Assembly (NCBI GenBank): GCA_018376135.1
Contig: JAHABX010000029.1
Coordinates: 1 to 40,526 of the forward strand
Direction of reading: 5' to 3'
Origin: Clostridiales bacterium
Lineage (GTDB): Bacteria > Bacillota > Clostridia > Lachnospirales > Lachnospiraceae
DNA length: 40,526 nt
Notes under the pieces: model-generated
Told to the model about the DNA's origin: nothing
Databases searched by the model: none
The model's input: only the letters and a program-made list of their open reading frames with translations
In this document: positions 24,907 through 32,688 of the stretch, piece by piece
How the letters are laid out: the number at the start of each line of letters is the position of its first letter
Position numbering within the stretch: the first letter of the stretch is position 1
Program-made: the position numbers and the translations under genes

Positions 24907-25334
24907 CCCGGCACCACTCCATTCTCCAAAAGAAGCTCCAGACACTTTGCAAAAACTCCCTCCACGATCCCGGGACACCGCTGCATCTTATGGGCTGGAT
25001 TCCCTTCCAGTATACAGTCACAGCTGCATCCGCCGTACTGCGCTCCCACGGAGGCTTCAAACCATTCCACCAGTTCCCGGATCACCGCCTGTCCATTAGG
25101 ATCCTCCATCTCCTCCGCTTCTCCTTTTCCGCAGAAATATCCCAGAAGACAGCAGCCGCCGGTCAGTGCGCCGCACACATGTCCGGTAAATCCCAGTCCC
25201 CCGTTCAGACCGCTCATGGCACGGATCAGATCCGGGTCCTCCTTTCCCTCCGACTCCAGCGCCAGGATCAGCAGGATCTGTGCACAGTAAAATCCCTGCC
25301 CCGACAGCTCCAGCATCCGATCAAATAAATCCAT
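24903..25334 (-). CDS. C_GCAxxG_C_C family redox protein (DVU_1555 type)
   Basis: A 143-residue protein with the C_GCAxxG_C_C signature: C17 (GFYCAQ), then HVCGALTGGCCLLGYFCGKG (C54, C61, C62, C68). A second cysteine group (CSCDC near 103-107) and RCPG follow, giving about ten cysteines. Proteins of this family are thought to be redox or metal/cluster-binding; some members contain selenocysteine. No in-frame TGA is present here. It overlaps the methyltransferase stop by 14 bases and the nucleotidyltransferase start by four. Function in the cluster is unknown; a redox partner of the radical SAM or electron-transfer protein is plausible. Confidence 0.85.
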   Translation of the reverse strand: MDLFDRMLELSGQGFYCAQILLILALESEGKEDPDLIRAMSGLNGGLGFTGHVCGALTGGCCLLGYFCGKGEAEEMEDPNGQAVIRELVEWFEASVGAQYGGCSCDCILEGNPAHKMQRCPGIVEGVFAKCLELLLENGVVPG

Positions 25335-25947
25335 ATGCCTCTCCTTTCTTCAAATGTGCCAGAAAATAACCGCACTTCGCCCGTCCTGCCTTTCGGAAAA
25401 AATCACACCAGGACGGATCTGCATTGTCATTCCAGAGACTTTCCAGGAAAAATTCTCTCCACAGAGCCGTCTCGTCCCTGAACATCTCCATACAAAAGCC
25501 TGCCCTGGCGGATTCCTTCTCCCAGCATTCCCTGGTCAGAGGCTCCCCCATAGACATGACAGGCGCATCCTCTCTATGGAAAAATACGTCTGACAAAAGC
25601 AGGCTTCCTCCCGGCTTCAGCACCCGGAACGCCTCCGAAAGAGCCCGTTTTCCGTCCCCGCAGACAGCCACGCTGCACTCCGCCAGACAGCAGTCAAAGC
25701 TGTGAGCCGGAAAGGCAAGCGCCGTCATATTTCCCCGGATCACCTCCGATATTCCTGCTGCCTGTGATTCCCTCATATCCGCTCCCGTAAGATCCACTCC
25801 CAGAGCTTCGTATCCCAGCTTCCTCAGATACCGCACGCTCTCTCCGCTTCCGGCTCCCAGATCCAGCACCCGGGCGTGGGGCTTTAACGCTCCCAGAAGA
25901 AGCAGCCTCTCTGTCAGCAGGATCCCGCCGGGATGGGAGCCGATCAC
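25321..25947 (-). CDS. SAM-dependent methyltransferase (DVU_1556 type)
   Basis: A 208-residue class I methyltransferase of UbiE/Methyltransf_11 type: motif I VLDLGAGSGES, the acidic GVDLTGADM, motif post-II FDCCLAECSVA and LKPGGSLLLSDVFF. The cysteine pairs around motif II (CCLAEC) are unusual. The substrate is unknown; in this operon it may methylate the product of the radical SAM/ligase pathway. Overlaps upstream (four bases) and downstream (14 bases) show tight coupling. The family name is from memory of the Desulfovibrio locus. Confidence 0.85.
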   Translation of the reverse strand: MIGSHPGGILLTERLLLLGALKPHARVLDLGAGSGESVRYLRKLGYEALGVDLTGADMRESQAAGISEVIRGNMTALAFPAHSFDCCLAECSVAVCGDGKRALSEAFRVLKPGGSLLLSDVFFHREDAPVMSMGEPLTRECWEKESARAGFCMEMFRDETALWREFFLESLWNDNADPSWCDFFRKAGRAKCGYFLAHLKKGEAYGFI

Positions 25948-26162
25948 TTATCCTCCAGACTGCGCTCTACCGTCAGCACCTTGCCCATGGCAAGCTCCTC
26001 CGGTACGTAGATAAAACCGCACCGGGGGCATACCGGCAGCTCCACCGGAAACGCATTGCCCAGATATCCAAAGGTCGCCTGTCCCTTTACCAGTGCCACT
26101 TTGCATCCTGCACAGGTCAGCTTTCCCATGGGGTCTATTGTATAATAATTTTTTTCTGCCAC
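25944..26162 (-). CDS. Small four-cysteine redox/zinc-ribbon protein (DVU_1557 type)
   Basis: A 72-residue protein with two CxxC pairs (C17/C20 in CAGC, C45/C48 in CPRC) about 25 residues apart, the geometry of a zinc ribbon or rubredoxin-like site. The linking sequence is beta-rich (ATFGYLGNAFPVELPV). The four ligands favour zinc or a single iron. It begins eight bases after the large Fe-S protein and overlaps the methyltransferase start by four. Likely a small electron carrier or a structural partner in the same pathway; I recall it being called a redox protein in NCBI families. Confidence 0.8.
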   Translation of the reverse strand: MAEKNYYTIDPMGKLTCAGCKVALVKGQATFGYLGNAFPVELPVCPRCGFIYVPEELAMGKVLTVERSLEDK

Positions 26163-26170
26163 AGCCCCTC

Positions 26171-28399
26171 CTATTCCACGGTCATGCGGTGGCTGTAGGC
26201 GCCATACACCACATAGCCGTCCTCTGTCTTTGTGAATTTCACCCAGAAGGTAACATTTCCTATTCTCTGGCAGGTCACAAGCCAGCCCTTTTCCTGATCC
26301 AGCACCGCATTGCCCGACTCCTCATAAGCTCTCAGCACTCCGTCGATGTCGCTTTTCAGGATCATTCTGTCTTCCATCAGCGCTTCCGCACCATCTGCAT
26401 AAGTCACGGCCAGCATCTTCTCCACCTCCGGTTCTTCCTTCCATATCTCTCTTAACAGCCGCTGCTTCAGCAGGATCCGGTTTGCCCGCCGTCTGGACAG
26501 ATCCGGCACCGGAGAAGGCTCCACCTGATAGGCAAGCTCCAGAATATGACAGGTATCTGCCCCCGCCCGTGCGAGCTGATCCCTGCATGCCATACAGTAG
26601 GTCAGTATCTTCCGGTCTGTCCGCTCCGCTGCAAACTCCGCCTTCTTTTCTGCCACCTCCCGGTTCGCATATCTGACCAGTCCCCCATAACCGCAGCATG
26701 GGGACAGATCTCTTGAAAACGAAATCTCCTCCATCCGGCACCCCAGAGCCTTCACAAACTCGCGGACGCTGTCCTGCATATCCCGGTCTCCTCTTGCCCC
26801 GCAGGCATCATGAAGCGCCACCGTCTCCTCTGAGGTCTTTTCCACACCCAGATGCAGAAGCACCTCCCAGATTCCCACCGTCTCCGTCACATCCGAAAGC
26901 TCCTCCAGGGTCTTCTTACAGGTAGGGCAGGCACAGATAACAACCGGACTTCCCATCCCTCTCCATGCCTCATGGAACCGCTCTACTGCCTCATGGAGAA
27001 GATCCTCCCTTGCTGCCCATTTTGCAATGGCTCCGCAGCAGCCCAGTACCAGTCCGACTCCCCCTTCCAGCCGGCCGCACAGGTCTTCATAAGCTGCCTT
27101 TACTGTATCCGGCGAGACTGCGGATGCCTGACAGCCCGGGAAGAAAAGATATCTGCACTCCGTAAAGCCCGGCTGGGGCTTTGCCAGAAATGCCTCCCCG
27201 TTGGAGAACTGCTGATCCAGAAGGGCAAATTCATGAGCAGAGGGAGGCATCTTCTTCGTCTCCACCATGGTATGTCTGGCAATCTGACACACATCCGGAT
27301 AATCGAATCCGTTCGGGCATGCCGCCTTACACTGTCCGCACTGATCACATGCATTGATCATGCCATTTGCCATATGATTTCCCATAACAATGGACAGATT
27401 ATTGTAGATCTCCCGGATCGCCCCACGGGGATTCCGCTTATAATGCTGCAGATACACACAGCCCTTGATACACTCCAGGCACTGGCACTGGATACATCTG
27501 GCAGCCTCCGCCATGGCGCTCTCCTTTGTGATATGTTCCATATCCACTGCTGCCGAAGAGCCTTCCACTCCATCCATGGTCACAAACAGACGGCTCTCAT
27601 GGATTCCCTCCTCTTTTCTTCCGTCCGCCGCAGCAGCTCCCTGCAGATAACGGTCCGCCAATAATGCCGTCGACTTTGCAGACGCCAGGATCCACACTGC
27701 CTCCTCTCTCAGAATCCCTGTGTATACACCTTCCCTCCGTACTTCCCATCCAAGCTCCGGAGAGATGCAGCATACCTCCGCACTGCCTGTGATCTCTTCT
27801 GTCAGTCCCTCTTCCAGCCCCTCCTGTCTTCTGACCGTGATCCGAAGCCCCTTCAGAGCGGTGAGATCTGCCAGCGCCTCCTCCTCTGTCACCTTCCATT
27901 CCATCAGAATCTCTTTCATGGAAGCGCGGGTGGTATACCAGAGCACCTCATATCCTTTCTTTCCCAGCTCCCAGCAGCATGCCAGTGCAAAAAGACCATC
28001 TCCCAGGACAGCCGACTGCTTCTTCTTTCTTGGAAGCATGAATGGATTGACCGCCCCGCTTCCTCCATAAAGTGCACACGCCTTCTCCAACGCCCGGATC
28101 TGAATCCCGGTTCCCAGCCCGGACAGCACACATTTTCCGGTACATTCTCCCTGACAGTTTTCCGCCAGCACATGAAGAAAAGGCGCCGCCGTTCGGATGA
28201 CCGCCGCTGCTTTCTGGAAATTTCCCTTCGCCGCATGTCCGCACACAGCCCTTATATCAATGTGAAGCGGACAGTGAGAGCTGCACTGGGGCTCTTCCCC
28301 CCGTGTACAGACGGCTTCTCTCTCATGAAGTTCATCCTGTCCGAATGCCTGCTTCATCAGATAATGCTTTCCAACAAGAGCAAGTTCTTTATTCTCCAT
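26171..28399 (-). CDS. Fe-S/CCG electron-transfer protein with reduced flavoprotein domain
   Basis: A 742-residue multi-domain protein. The N-terminus is a GltD-like dicluster region (CSSHCPLHIDIRAVC, then CQGECTGKC). A Rossmann-like segment follows (AVLGDGLFALACCWELGKKG) but is only about 160 residues and lacks a clear GxGxxG and a second nucleotide domain. A two-[4Fe-4S] ferredoxin module is next (CIQCQCLECIKGC, CDQCGQCKAACP). Two HdrD/LldE-type CCG domains complete it (FFPGCQAS, LGCCGAI; DACGARGD, SPCCGYGG). It probably passes electrons between the aldehyde oxidoreductase and a soluble or quinone/disulfide acceptor. The ATG at 28399 with GGAGA upstream is preferred to an in-frame start 20 codons earlier. 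Confidence 0.8.
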   Translation of the reverse strand: MENKELALVGKHYLMKQAFGQDELHEREAVCTRGEEPQCSSHCPLHIDIRAVCGHAAKGNFQKAAAVIRTAAPFLHVLAENCQGECTGKCVLSGLGTGIQIRALEKACALYGGSGAVNPFMLPRKKKQSAVLGDGLFALACCWELGKKGYEVLWYTTRASMKEILMEWKVTEEEALADLTALKGLRITVRRQEGLEEGLTEEITGSAEVCCISPELGWEVRREGVYTGILREEAVWILASAKSTALLADRYLQGAAAADGRKEEGIHESRLFVTMDGVEGSSAAVDMEHITKESAMAEAARCIQCQCLECIKGCVYLQHYKRNPRGAIREIYNNLSIVMGNHMANGMINACDQCGQCKAACPNGFDYPDVCQIARHTMVETKKMPPSAHEFALLDQQFSNGEAFLAKPQPGFTECRYLFFPGCQASAVSPDTVKAAYEDLCGRLEGGVGLVLGCCGAIAKWAAREDLLHEAVERFHEAWRGMGSPVVICACPTCKKTLEELSDVTETVGIWEVLLHLGVEKTSEETVALHDACGARGDRDMQDSVREFVKALGCRMEEISFSRDLSPCCGYGGLVRYANREVAEKKAEFAAERTDRKILTYCMACRDQLARAGADTCHILELAYQVEPSPVPDLSRRRANRILLKQRLLREIWKEEPEVEKMLAVTYADGAEALMEDRMILKSDIDGVLRAYEESGNAVLDQEKGWLVTCQRIGNVTFWVKFTKTEDGYVVYGAYSHRMTVE

Positions 28400-28424
28400 C
28401 ACTTTCTCCACTTCTTCATCCTGG

Positions 28425-28451
28425 GTATTTATCCTCAAAATGGATAAATAC
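28425..28451 (-). promoter_or_regulatory. Perfect inverted repeat at the head of the accessory operon
   Basis: GTATTTATCC and GGATAAATAC are perfect 10-base arms around a 7-base centre. They lie between the oxidoreductase terminator and the first gene of the eleven-gene operon. The TTATCY/RGATAA core matches the repeat at the modA promoter, so this may be an operator of the ModE-like regulator. Confidence 0.55.
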
Positions 28452-28456
28452 AGATT

Positions 28457-28486
28457 CAAAAAAGGGCAGACAGACTGTCTGCCCTT
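28457..28486 (-). terminator. Terminator of the aldehyde oxidoreductase gene
   Basis: GGGCAGACAG and CTGTCTGCCC form a perfect 10-base inverted repeat followed on the minus strand by a run of T. It directly follows the oxidoreductase stop, so the enzyme is at least partly transcribed apart from its accessory genes. Confidence 0.9.
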
Positions 28487-28499
28487 TTCTCTTTTCCTC

Positions 28500-31247
28500 T
28501 TACAGCGCGTCGATCGCTGCCTTTACAACCTCCGGACGAGCCGGGATTCTGGTGATACGTGCGCCTGTTGCATTGAAGATCGCATTCAGGATCGCCGGAT
28601 GCGGAGCCGCCAGCGGACCTTCGCCGCAGCCTGCTGCACCGTACGGTCCCAACGGACGCGGATGATTCTCCTGATAGATCAGTTCAATATCATCCGGTAC
28701 ATCGTTCGGATACGGGATACCGCACTTCTGAAGTGTGGTATGCTTCTTCAGATCCTCGAAATCCTCGGACAGTGCCAGACCAATACCCTGTGCGATCGCA
28801 CCCATGACCTGACCGTCCACAACGATCTTATTGATAATGGTTCCAAAATCAGAAACCATAGTAAATTTCACTACCTTTACCTTACCCGTTGCCATCTCAA
28901 CTCTGACAACCGGAAGAGAGATACAGTACATATATACAGAGAACGGATTGCCCTGTGCAGTCTCCATGTCGCAGTCAGAGCATGCACTTGCCACCCATTT
29001 GCCCTCATACTTCAGCGGAATATTTTCCGCCTTCATCTCTTCGTAGGTACGGAACGTGCCATCCGGCTTCTTCATGGCGTTGATAAGCATCTCTGCAGCC
29101 ACGCGGGTTGCATTTCCGGACATAACGTTGGAGCGGGAACCGCCTGCCGGTCCGGAATTCGGGGTAATACCCGTATCATTCATCACCAGCTTGATCCGAT
29201 CCGGCGTAAAGCCTGCCTGACGAAGTGTCTCGTGCGCGTGGGTCAGTGTACCGATATCAGCACCCTGTCCATGATCCTCCCAGGAATTGTAGATCGTAAC
29301 TGTATCATCCGCATTCAGCTCTGCCCATGCTTCTGAAGAATCCACGCCGTCCAGACCGCAGCCATAGATGCCAAGGGAAACGCCCACACCATATTTATAT
29401 CTGCCATCCTCACTCTGAGTTGCATTCAGCTCCTCTGCATAGGCTTTATTAGCCTGATATTTCGGACGTGCCAGATCATACAGGTCTTCCAGACAGTAAA
29501 CGTCCGGCTTGCATCCGTTCGGAGTTGTGGATTCTGCAGATTCCTTATAGCAGTTCATGGCACGGAACTCAAAGGGGTCGATGCCCATCTTCTCTGCCAT
29601 CACATCCATGGCAATGTCACCGCCCATAAAGGACTGGGGAGCACCGTATCCACGGAATGCCGCACCGTATGCATGGTTCGTGCAGACGGTCTGTGACTTA
29701 TTGCGGATATTCGGGATATCCACACCTGCACCTACAAACTGACTCAGGCGCATGGTCAGAAGATCACCGAACTCGGAGTACGGACCATGATCGATATAGT
29801 TATCGCCTTCCAGTGCAAGAACCTTGCCCTTCTCATCCGCTGCCAGCTTAATATGCATAAAGCCCGGGCTTCTCTTGCCGGTATATGTAATCATCTGATA
29901 CATATCAAAGTTCAATGCCACCGGATGACCGGTCACAAGAGCTGCAACTCCCACCAGAGCCTCTGTGGTCGGTGAGAACTTATAACCAAAGGTGCCGCCG
30001 CAGTGCAGCTGTACCAGTCTCAGCTTATCAGGCTCCACACCGATACCTGCACAGATCATTGCATGATGCAGATGGATACCGATGGATTTGGAATGGATCG
30101 TGATGCGCCCCTCTTCATCTGTATACGCATAAGCTACATCCGGCTCGATCGGCAGATGCGGCTGTCTGGAACAGTAAGCATCGATCTCGATTACATTGGG
30201 TGCACTCTCCATGATCGGAGCCGTATCCTCTCCCTTGATACAGTTGGTCTCATAGTATACATTCGGCGTACCCGGGTGGATCTCAATGGCATCGGGAGCC
30301 ATAGCCTCCGGAGCTGACATATAAGCCGGAAGAACCTCCAGATCCACTTTTACAAGCTTCGCAGCCGCCTTTGCGTGCTCCACCGTATCCGCACATACCA
30401 TGGCAATGGCATCGCCATACTGGAATACCTTCTCATCACAGAGGATCGGACGGTCCCATCCGTCTCCCTTGTTGGTCGGGAAGGTGATAAGTCCCGTGAT
30501 CCGGTTCTTGCCAGGAACATCCTTATAAGTAATGATCCTGAATACGCCCGGCATCTTTTCTGCCTCTGAACAATCGATTCCCTTGATCAGAGCATGAGAT
30601 ACCTCCGCCTGCACCAGCGCGATCTGCAGTGTATCCTCCGGAAGATTCTTGATCTCATCCGCTCCGAAGTTCCATTGTCCGGTCACCTTTGCAGCGCCTG
30701 ACGGACGTGCATAGGATGTGCCCAGAATCTTATTGTCAGTCGGTACAAACATCAGATCTTCCTTGGTCATCTCACCGCGAAGCACCTTCGCCGCATCCAT
30801 AACCGCATCGATCAGCGGCTTATATCCGGTACAGCGGCAGAGGTTGCGGTTCTTGTTGAACCACTCACGTACCTCTTCACGGGTCGGTGACGGGTTGTTC
30901 TCCAGAAGCACCTTCGCACTCATGATGAAGCCCGGTGAACAGAAACCGCACTGTGCACAGCCATGGGCTACCCATGCTGCCTGCAGCGGATGCAGATTAT
31001 CCAGCGTTCCGATTCCCTCGATCGTCTCAATCTTCGCATAATCCGGTACACGTGACATCTTGGTGATACAGGAACGGGTCACCTTACCGTCCATGATCAC
31101 ATTGCAGGCTCCGCAGTGCCCCTCTCCGCAGCCGATCTTACATCCGGTCAGCAAGAGACGGTCTCTCAGCACCTGAGCCAGACTCTCCGTCCCCTCTACT
31201 ACAAGGGTACGCTCTGTTCCATTGATAATCAGAACTTTCTTAATCAT
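28500..31247 (-). CDS. Molybdopterin aldehyde oxidoreductase, single-chain (D. gigas Mop type)
   Basis: A 915-residue xanthine-oxidase-family enzyme that oxidises aldehydes to carboxylates with water at a Mo centre. The [2Fe-2S] ligands are C40, C45, C48, C60 and C100, C103, C137, C139, the same numbering as I recall for D. gigas aldehyde oxidoreductase. The lack of an FAD domain also matches that enzyme. Long stretches look nearly identical to it (for example GKNRITGLITFPTNKGDGWD). The Mo domain shows AFRGYGAPQ, GGSRSNVMSGNATR and the catalytic Glu (E876 in GCGEGPLAAP). Cytosine dinucleotide cofactor is expected by homology. Start has AAGGAGG upstream. The natural aldehyde is unknown. Confidence 0.93.
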   Translation of the reverse strand: MIKKVLIINGTERTLVVEGTESLAQVLRDRLLLTGCKIGCGEGHCGACNVIMDGKVTRSCITKMSRVPDYAKIETIEGIGTLDNLHPLQAAWVAHGCAQCGFCSPGFIMSAKVLLENNPSPTREEVREWFNKNRNLCRCTGYKPLIDAVMDAAKVLRGEMTKEDLMFVPTDNKILGTSYARPSGAAKVTGQWNFGADEIKNLPEDTLQIALVQAEVSHALIKGIDCSEAEKMPGVFRIITYKDVPGKNRITGLITFPTNKGDGWDRPILCDEKVFQYGDAIAMVCADTVEHAKAAAKLVKVDLEVLPAYMSAPEAMAPDAIEIHPGTPNVYYETNCIKGEDTAPIMESAPNVIEIDAYCSRQPHLPIEPDVAYAYTDEEGRITIHSKSIGIHLHHAMICAGIGVEPDKLRLVQLHCGGTFGYKFSPTTEALVGVAALVTGHPVALNFDMYQMITYTGKRSPGFMHIKLAADEKGKVLALEGDNYIDHGPYSEFGDLLTMRLSQFVGAGVDIPNIRNKSQTVCTNHAYGAAFRGYGAPQSFMGGDIAMDVMAEKMGIDPFEFRAMNCYKESAESTTPNGCKPDVYCLEDLYDLARPKYQANKAYAEELNATQSEDGRYKYGVGVSLGIYGCGLDGVDSSEAWAELNADDTVTIYNSWEDHGQGADIGTLTHAHETLRQAGFTPDRIKLVMNDTGITPNSGPAGGSRSNVMSGNATRVAAEMLINAMKKPDGTFRTYEEMKAENIPLKYEGKWVASACSDCDMETAQGNPFSVYMYCISLPVVRVEMATGKVKVVKFTMVSDFGTIINKIVVDGQVMGAIAQGIGLALSEDFEDLKKHTTLQKCGIPYPNDVPDDIELIYQENHPRPLGPYGAAGCGEGPLAAPHPAILNAIFNATGARITRIPARPEVVKAAIDAL

Positions 31248-31295
31248 CCTACAACCTCCTTACCTTTCTTATGATCAAGTTGATATCTTCTGTAT

Positions 31296-31317
31296 TTTAA
31301 AGCGCTTACGCCTTAAA
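31296..31317. promoter_or_regulatory. Palindrome between the oxidoreductase and the divergent small gene
   Basis: TTTAAAGCGC and ACGCCTTAAA form an imperfect inverted repeat with a two-base centre (eight of ten pairs). It lies in the short region from which both flanking genes must be transcribed, so it is a candidate operator for either. Confidence 0.45.
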
Positions 31318-31381
31318 CTCCTGTTCAAATCCACTCCGGTCTGTTAAAATAAAGCTATCAACAATAAAGGGGGATCTCTCC

Positions 31382-31627
31382 ATGAGCCTGAATGAAATAC
31401 ATGCAAGTACAGTAACTCTGGAAGTAACAGACGAAGCAACCGGAAAAACCTTCCGAAGGGAGCTTCCCATCGACTTCTATGAAACCGCCAACTTCCTCCG
31501 TCTGCGAGGTGAAGATCTAAACGGCAGTCCCAGCGAACTTGTATTCGTCTCGGATACCGGCATGCGCCGCCTGAATGACCTGATGGGAAATGGTCCCGAT
31601 GAAGATCCGTGCGGCACTCATCGTTAG
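31382..31627 (+). CDS. Small hypothetical protein, 81 aa
   Basis: I do not recognise this protein. It is acidic, soluble and without cysteine until the last residues (EDPCGTHR). The middle reads as an alternating beta/helix fold (STVTLEVTDEATGKTFRRE, ETANFLRLRGEDLNG). GGGGG lies 7 bases before the ATG, and a likely weak promoter (TGTTCA, 17 bases, TAAAAT, about 31321-31350) precedes it. It is divergent from the aldehyde oxidoreductase. A short GGGT/ACCC hairpin around 31680-31695 may end its transcript. It could be a small partner of the oxidoreductase, but only position supports this. Confidence 0.65.
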   Translation: MSLNEIHASTVTLEVTDEATGKTFRRELPIDFYETANFLRLRGEDLNGSPSELVFVSDTGMRRLNDLMGNGPDEDPCGTHR

Positions 31628-31703
31628 AATTGCACAATATTTTCATCCTTATAAGACAATTATAGTTTATTTTGCCAAAAGGGTCAATCAATTACCCTCT
31701 GTT

Positions 31704-31729
31704 TTATTATTCTATTTTGAGAATAATAA
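31704..31729 (+). promoter_or_regulatory. Perfect AT-rich inverted repeat before the TylF-like gene
   Basis: TTATTATTCT and AGAATAATAA are perfect 10-base arms with a 6-base loop, ending eight bases before the GGAGG of the next gene. It could be an operator, or a weak hairpin that affects ribosome access. Confidence 0.5.
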
Positions 31730-31747
31730 AAACCTTTGGAGGTATTT

Positions 31748-32599
31748 ATGAAAATTATTTTATTTGGCTGCGGACAGGGCGGACAGATGGTGCGCACATG
31801 GCTTCCGGCGCACTGTCAGCTCCTTGCCTATGCCGACAACAATCCTGACAAATGGGGATCAAATCTGGACGGGATCCCTGTCATACCGCCGGACGGGATA
31901 CCCGGTCTCGCCCCTGACCTGGTCTTTATCACGGTACTGAACCGGGAAGCCTCCCATTCGATCGAAGAACAGCTCCGAAAGACCGGCTTCCGGGGACAGA
32001 TCCGCACACTGCATCCGTTCCGGGAGACCATGGATCTGAGGCTTTCCCATCTTCGCCTGCTGGCACGGGAGATCCGGGATCGATGCCTTCCGGGAGCCGT
32101 TGCCGAGCTGGGTGTCTACCGGGGCGAATTTGCCGCGGAGATCAACCGTCTCTTTCCGGACCGGACCCTGTACCTGTTCGATACCTTTCAGGGCTTCACT
32201 CAGACGGATGTGGATGCGGAGAAGGAAGTATCCGCATATTCCCGTGCGTCCGCCGGTGACTTTGCAGATACCAGTACCGGTCAGGTGCTGTCCCGCCTTC
32301 CCCATCCGGAACGGGCTGTCCTGTGTGAGGGACATTTCCCGGATACACTTCCGGCAGACCTTCCTCCCTTTGCCTTCGTAAGCCTGGACCCGGATCTGTA
32401 TGCCCCCGCCTATGAAGGACTGTGCGTCTTCTGGCCCCTTCTGGTTCCCGGCGGAGCCATCCTGATCCATGATTACAACAGTACACAGTTTGAAGGAGTC
32501 GGTAAAGCAGTCCGTCGTTTCTGCCGGGAGCAGAACCTGACGGTGCTCCCTCTTTCCGACCTGCACGGAAGCGCTGTCCTGATGAAGCAGATGTCCTGA
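31748..32599 (+). CDS. TylF/MycF-like methyltransferase with N-terminal Rossmann domain
   Basis: A 283-residue protein. Residues 1-100 are a nucleotide/sugar-binding-like Rossmann domain (MKIILFGCGQGGQMV, AYADNNPDKWG), as found before many sugar-modifying enzymes. Residues about 115-283 are a TylF/MycF-type O-methyltransferase (AELGVYRGEFAAEI, LYLFDTFQGF, SLDPDLYAP, GGAILIHDYNS). These enzymes methylate hydroxyls, often on sugars, with Mg. The HDYNS motif matches the metal-binding Asp site. The ATG at 31748 has GGAGG six bases upstream; an in-frame TTG four codons earlier overlaps that site. It stands alone; the polysaccharide or glycan target is not apparent. Confidence 0.8.
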   Translation: MKIILFGCGQGGQMVRTWLPAHCQLLAYADNNPDKWGSNLDGIPVIPPDGIPGLAPDLVFITVLNREASHSIEEQLRKTGFRGQIRTLHPFRETMDLRLSHLRLLAREIRDRCLPGAVAELGVYRGEFAAEINRLFPDRTLYLFDTFQGFTQTDVDAEKEVSAYSRASAGDFADTSTGQVLSRLPHPERAVLCEGHFPDTLPADLPPFAFVSLDPDLYAPAYEGLCVFWPLLVPGGAILIHDYNSTQFEGVGKAVRRFCREQNLTVLPLSDLHGSAVLMKQMS

Positions 32600-32612
32600 T
32601 CCGGACAGCACA

Positions 32613-32646
32613 GATGCCGGAAAAGCACCTTCGCTTTTCCGGCATC
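32613..32646. terminator. Strong hairpin between convergent genes
   Basis: GATGCCGGAAAAGC and GCTTTTCCGGCATC are perfect 14-base arms with a 6-base loop. It lies between the TylF-like gene and the convergent DUF4349 gene. It has no T-run on either strand, so it may stabilise 3' ends more than terminate. Confidence 0.65.
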
Positions 32647-32688
32647 CGGGACGGATCTTACTACGATCCTTTTATCTGTCTGTTTCTT

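Noticed and set aside
12939..31247. Selenium-dependent molybdenum hydroxylase system
   Set aside because: The desulfurase and GCAxxG protein raise the idea, but no selD, yqeB or yqeC homologue and no in-frame TGA in the candidate selenoproteins is visible in the window.
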